Of a stretch of 64,000 bases of DNA, positions 60,637 to 64,000 are shown one piece after another. Every line of letters begins with the position of its first letter. Position 1 is the stretch's first letter. The DNA is from Caldifermentibacillus hisashii (GTDB lineage Bacteria > Bacillota > Bacilli > Bacillales > Caldibacillaceae). A model generated the notes under the pieces. It was not told the origin of the DNA, made no database searches, and worked only from the letters and a program-made list of their open reading frames with translations. The position numbers were made by a program, and so were the translations under genes. Location of the stretch: the NCBI RefSeq assembly GCF_027568575.1, contig NZ_JANUVP010000005.1; one strand, written 5' to 3'.

Positions 60637-61104
60637 ATGTCTTCTGTACTAGCCAGTGGTTTGTTATGCGGATTATGGGCGTTTATAGCACCGTTTATCG
60701 GCTTATTGACTTGGGCAGGATTTGCTGGTTGTACAACATTTTTTGCGATTGGTAATAGCGGTGTTACTGGCCTTGTAAAAGCAATGCTTTGTAATATTAC
60801 TGGTTTTGGTTGCGGATTATTAATTATCTGGTTGTCGAATATCATTGCAATTCCTCAAAGTGCAGCAATATTTAGTGGAATTGTAACCTCACTTATGTGT
60901 TTGATAGGCAAATTAAAAATGATTAATTATGTTCCGGGGATTTTTATTGGCTGTTTTTCTACGTTTGCAGCTAATGGTAATTGGTTAGTATTACTATTTT
61001 CCTTACTTAGTGGTGTTGTCCTTGGATATTTATGTTCCCAACTTGCAAAAGAATTCTCTAATTGGCATGTAAAACGAACAGAAAAGCGACACAATCTAAC
61101 GTAA
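60637..61104 (+). CDS. DUF1097 membrane protein
   Basis: A 155-residue protein with about five hydrophobic spans (LASGLLCGLWAFIAPFIGLL, then GFGCGLLIIWLSNII) and a basic C-terminal tail. E. coli YcdZ is in this family; function unknown. GAAGGGAG precedes the ATG. It is co-directional with preT-preA (86-base gap), which suggests transport of a pyrimidine or its reduced product, but this is inferred only from position. Confidence 0.8.
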   Translation: MSSVLASGLLCGLWAFIAPFIGLLTWAGFAGCTTFFAIGNSGVTGLVKAMLCNITGFGCGLLIIWLSNIIAIPQSAAIFSGIVTSLMCLIGKLKMINYVPGIFIGCFSTFAANGNWLVLLFSLLSGVVLGYLCSQLAKEFSNWHVKRTEKRHNLT

Positions 61105-61190
61105 TTGAAAAAGCATTATTTGAAAACAACTTTTTCATATATCGAAAAGCTTGATTAAACCAAAGTAAAATATAATGGGAGGATCTTATA

Positions 61191-62402
61191 ATGGAGCAAA
61201 GAACAATTATGGAATATGAACCAGAACAGTTGGAACCTTATGATTTTCGTAGAGCGATGGAAGAAGCCTCTCGCTGCTTACTATGTGAAGATGCGCCTTG
61301 TACTAAAGGTTGCCCAGCAGGAACTGACCCTGCGAAATTTATCCGAAGTATTCGTTTTAAAAATACTTCCGGAGCTGCAGAAACAATCCGGGAAAATAAT
61401 ATACTTGGTGCTAGCTGTGCGCTTATTTGCCCTCAAGAAAGACTTTGCCAAGCCGCTTGCAGTCGTTGTGGCATTGACCGGCCAATAGAAATTAAAAAGT
61501 TGCAACAATTTGCTATGGAACATGAAAGAAAATCAGGAAGAACATACTTAAATAAAGCGAAAACATATACAGGAAAACGTGTTGCTTGTATTGGCGCAGG
61601 TCCTGCCAGTCTTGCTTGTGCCGCAGAACTTGCTAAACAGGGCGTTGAAGTTACGATATATGATGAACATGAAGAGGCAGGAGGGATGCTACGGTATTTA
61701 ATCCCGCCATATCGTCTTCCCGAACAAGTAATAAATCAAGATATTGATCAATTAGTGAAGTTAGGCGTTCATTTTGAATTAAATCATCACGTCTCAACAG
61801 AAGAACTAGAAACATTAAAAGCAGAATTTGACCAAGTATTTATTGGTGCCGGTATATGGGAATCAAAAACATTGCCAATCCCCGGCTCAACATTAGATGG
61901 AGTTGTACCGGCTATCAACTTTTTGAGTGAAGCGAAAAAAAATCATGGACAAATAGACAAACTAGGCTCTGTTGTAATTATTGGTGGCGGAGACGTTGCT
62001 ATGGACTGCGCCGCAACTAGTAAACTACTAGGGGCTGAGAATATTTATGATGTTTTTATTGAAGCATTAGATGAAGCACCTGCTGTTCAATCAGAAAAAG
62101 AGTTTGTCTTTAAATTAGGTGTACCCATGATTTCCGAGTTTAAACCTGTTGAATTTATTGGGAATGGAAAAGTGGAACGTGTAAGGTTTGAACATATAAA
62201 AAATGGCTCAACAATGGAAATAGTGGCAGATACTGTCATATTAGCAGTTGGTCAAAAACTTTGTGATGTTGCAAAATCTTGGACAGAAGAAGATGGCTTA
62301 TTCATCGGCGGAGATATGGTCAATGGTGGCGATACAGTTGTTAGAGCAGTTAAAGAAGGAAAAGAAGCTGCAGCAAAAATTATTGAATCTTTTAGGGGGT
62401 AA
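61191..62402 (+). CDS. preT: NAD-dependent dihydropyrimidine dehydrogenase subunit PreT
   Basis: A 403-residue GltD-like flavoprotein with two Fe-S cysteine clusters (CLLCEDAPCTKGCP and CALICPQERLCQAAC), FAD Rossmann CIGAGPASLACAAELA near residue 130 and an NAD(P) fold VVIIGGGDVAMDCA near 263. With PreA it reduces uracil or thymine to the dihydro form using NADH, or runs in reverse. GGAGG precedes the ATG; preA follows after eight bases. No hydantoinase or ureidopropionase gene follows in the window. Confidence 0.92.
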   Translation: MEQRTIMEYEPEQLEPYDFRRAMEEASRCLLCEDAPCTKGCPAGTDPAKFIRSIRFKNTSGAAETIRENNILGASCALICPQERLCQAACSRCGIDRPIEIKKLQQFAMEHERKSGRTYLNKAKTYTGKRVACIGAGPASLACAAELAKQGVEVTIYDEHEEAGGMLRYLIPPYRLPEQVINQDIDQLVKLGVHFELNHHVSTEELETLKAEFDQVFIGAGIWESKTLPIPGSTLDGVVPAINFLSEAKKNHGQIDKLGSVVIIGGGDVAMDCAATSKLLGAENIYDVFIEALDEAPAVQSEKEFVFKLGVPMISEFKPVEFIGNGKVERVRFEHIKNGSTMEIVADTVILAVGQKLCDVAKSWTEEDGLFIGGDMVNGGDTVVRAVKEGKEAAAKIIESFRG

Positions 62403-62410
62403 GAAAAATT

Positions 62411-63679
62411 ATGGCTATTAAAAAGGATTTATCGATAAATTTTTTAGGTGTAGAATGTGAGAATCCGTTCTTTTTATCATCCTCTCCTGTTTGTAATAAT
62501 GCAGAACAAATTTCTAAAGCCTTTGATGCAGGCTGGGCCGGTATTTTTTACAAGACAGTAGGGATAAACGGAATGGATGAAGTTTCTCCAAGATTTGACA
62601 TTACAACAAAGGAAACGACGCCGTGGACCGGTTTTAAAAATATGGAGCAAATTTCTGAACGCTCTTTAGCAGAGAATGTAGAAGATATAAAAATATTAAA
62701 AGCAAAATATCCAAATAAGGTAATTGGAATTAGTATTATGGGTTCCAATGAAGAAGAATGGGTTACACTTGCAAAAGAGGTTACGGCAGCAGGAGCAGAT
62801 ATATTAGAACTTAACTTCTCTTGTCCGCAAATGACAAGTCATGCAATGGGATCTGATGTTGGTCAAAATCCGGAACTCGTCTATAAATATACGAAAGCTG
62901 TAGTAAATAATACACATTTGCCGGTTGTTGCAAAAATGACACCAAATATTGGGAAAATGGAAGAACCAGCACTAGCTGCAATGCGTGCCGGTGCTCAAGG
63001 GGTATCGGCAATTAATACAATAAAAAGTATTACAAATATTGACCTTGATATTCTAACTGGGAAACCTGTCGTAAACGGCAAATCCTCAATTTCCGGTTAT
63101 TCTGGCAGTGCCGTAAAACCAATTGCCCTTCGCTTTATTACACAACTTGCAAAATGTGAAGAGTTAAATGAGGTTCAATTAAGTGGTATCGGCGGAATTG
63201 AAACTTGGCAAGATGCAATTGAATTTATCCTGCTTGGTTGTCGTAATGTTCAAGTAACCACATCGGTTATGCAATACGGGTATCGAATTGTAGAAGATAT
63301 GATTACCGGTATTAGTCATTTTATGGAAGAACGTGGCGTAGACCGTTTGGATGAACTTGTTGGAATCGCATTAAATAATATCATTCAGGCGGAGGAATTA
63401 GACCGCTCATTCCAGATTATGCCGCATATTGATTTAGAAAAGTGTATAGGTTGCGGAAGATGTTATATTTCCTGTTATGACGGATCACATCAAGCAATTG
63501 CATGGGACGGTGAAACTAGAACGCCGAAAATTATTAAAGAAGACTGTGTTGGTTGTCATCTTTGTATGAATGTTTGCCCTGTAACAAACTGTATTACCCC
63601 AGGTGAAGTAATCTTTAAAGAGGGCAGACAAAATAATCGCAGTGCAAAAGATATTGTTCAACAGTTGGTTTATCAATGA
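62411..63679 (+). CDS. preA: NAD-dependent dihydropyrimidine dehydrogenase subunit PreA
   Basis: A 422-residue protein: a dihydroorotate-dehydrogenase-like FMN barrel (LSINFLGVECENPFFLSSSPV, then ILELNFSCPQM, KMTPNIG) and a C-terminal pair of [4Fe-4S] ferredoxin motifs (CIGCGRCYISCYDG and CVGCHLCMNVCPVTNC). It forms the catalytic subunit with PreT. AGGGGG lies upstream. The pair may be used under low oxygen, given the Fnr-like site. Confidence 0.93.
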   Translation: MAIKKDLSINFLGVECENPFFLSSSPVCNNAEQISKAFDAGWAGIFYKTVGINGMDEVSPRFDITTKETTPWTGFKNMEQISERSLAENVEDIKILKAKYPNKVIGISIMGSNEEEWVTLAKEVTAAGADILELNFSCPQMTSHAMGSDVGQNPELVYKYTKAVVNNTHLPVVAKMTPNIGKMEEPALAAMRAGAQGVSAINTIKSITNIDLDILTGKPVVNGKSSISGYSGSAVKPIALRFITQLAKCEELNEVQLSGIGGIETWQDAIEFILLGCRNVQVTTSVMQYGYRIVEDMITGISHFMEERGVDRLDELVGIALNNIIQAEELDRSFQIMPHIDLEKCIGCGRCYISCYDGSHQAIAWDGETRTPKIIKEDCVGCHLCMNVCPVTNCITPGEVIFKEGRQNNRSAKDIVQQLVYQ

Positions 63680-63933
63680 AACATTAAAGTAATGCAAAAT
63701 TTGATTTTAAAAATACCAATATGTGAAAACAGAGAATTTAATAGATTTGAAATGATGGTAGGAAATTTCAAAAACCATCATTCTAAACTTTATCTATTTG
63801 GTAACTAGATGAAAAAGTGGGAAATTCTTTGTCAATTAGTGGTACAAAAGATGGCGGGGACAGAAAGAGCGGGTAATAATTACTAAACAAGATTCGTTTT
63901 AAATGTTTGTTTGAAGGCATATAGTAAGCCCGA
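63680..63933. other. 3' region after preA
   Basis: AATGATGGT (63751-63759) pairs with ACCATCATT (63774-63782) across 14 bases without a clear T run and may end the operon. No gene is seen to the window end. Confidence 0.5.
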
Positions 63934-63965
63934 AATAAAAAAATAAACGTACCTTCACGGTACGT
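63934..63965 (-). terminator. Terminator for an unseen minus-strand gene
   Basis: ACGTACC pairs with GGTACGT across five bases; on the minus strand it is followed by TTTATTTTTTTATTT. It probably belongs to a gene beyond the right edge. Confidence 0.55.
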
Positions 63966-64000
63966 ACTACAAATAACCGTAAAACCATGATTTTTTAATC

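Noticed and set aside
1..64000. rRNA or tRNA genes
   Set aside because: No cloverleaf-like stretch ending in the conserved GGTTCRA arm or rRNA core sequence was noticed; a tRNAscan run would be decisive.

Overview
The window is chromosomal DNA from a low-GC, endospore-forming Bacillaceae. Several genes have their closest recognisable counterparts in Bacillus subtilis: queG, yhbB, trmL, prkA, yhbH, mrpA-G, menI/yuxO, kapB, asnO, patB, yugF, yugI, yuzA, yugJ, pgi, yugO, a CotF-like coat gene and yuzL. Shine-Dalgarno sequences are strong and TTG/GTG starts are common. The species cannot be named from the sequence. Blocks that lie far apart in B. subtilis (yhb genes; mrp/yug genes) are joined here. 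No rRNA, tRNA, intact insertion sequence or CRISPR array was seen.

Layout. 1-7.3 kb: queG (cut by the window edge), yhbB, trmL, a nitroreductase, a 31-residue membrane peptide, and the sporulation pair prkA and yhbH. 7.3-12.6 kb: a tandem hairpin array, an MFS transporter, ldh behind a Rex/Fnr-type palindrome, a small tyrosine recombinase and a stress-type protein. 12.9-18.7 kb: the seven-gene Mrp Na+/H+ antiporter operon. 19-25 kb: an ABC exporter/importer core without a binding protein, an orphan SUKH immunity-like protein, a hot-dog thioesterase, a second MFS transporter, a 52-bp-period hairpin array and kapB. 25.6-42.4 kb: a core metabolic and sporulation stretch (asnO, cyclophilin, patB, yugF, yugI, rocD, yuzA, yugJ, pgi, IIA-Glc, the yugO K+ channel, a dipeptidase, a coat protein, yuzL) broken up by small dispersed repeats.

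42.8-53.5 kb is the most interesting accessory region. It encodes a secreted multidomain PIG-L deacetylase, then a ROK regulator, a binding-protein lipoprotein, an ABC ATPase, a fused double permease, an argininosuccinate-lyase-superfamily enzyme and a BadF-type amino-sugar kinase. The two promoters carry the same AGTTAGT-N7-ACTAAC palindrome, so the PIG-L gene and the ROK-led operon look like one regulon. My hypothesis is that this is a scavenging pathway for a GlcN-linked, malate- or aspartate-containing compound such as bacillithiol or its conjugates: outside hydrolysis, import, elimination of fumarate, then sugar phosphorylation.

53.8-64 kb: a DJ-1/PfpI protein, an overlapping XRE regulator / ImmA-type protease / PIN-like trio with defence or toxin-antitoxin character, a Nudix gene, a truncated AraC gene, cstA with its small partner, and a DUF1097-preT-preA operon behind an Fnr-like site and a transcribed leader ending in a terminator. 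At least four unrelated small repeat families are scattered between genes.
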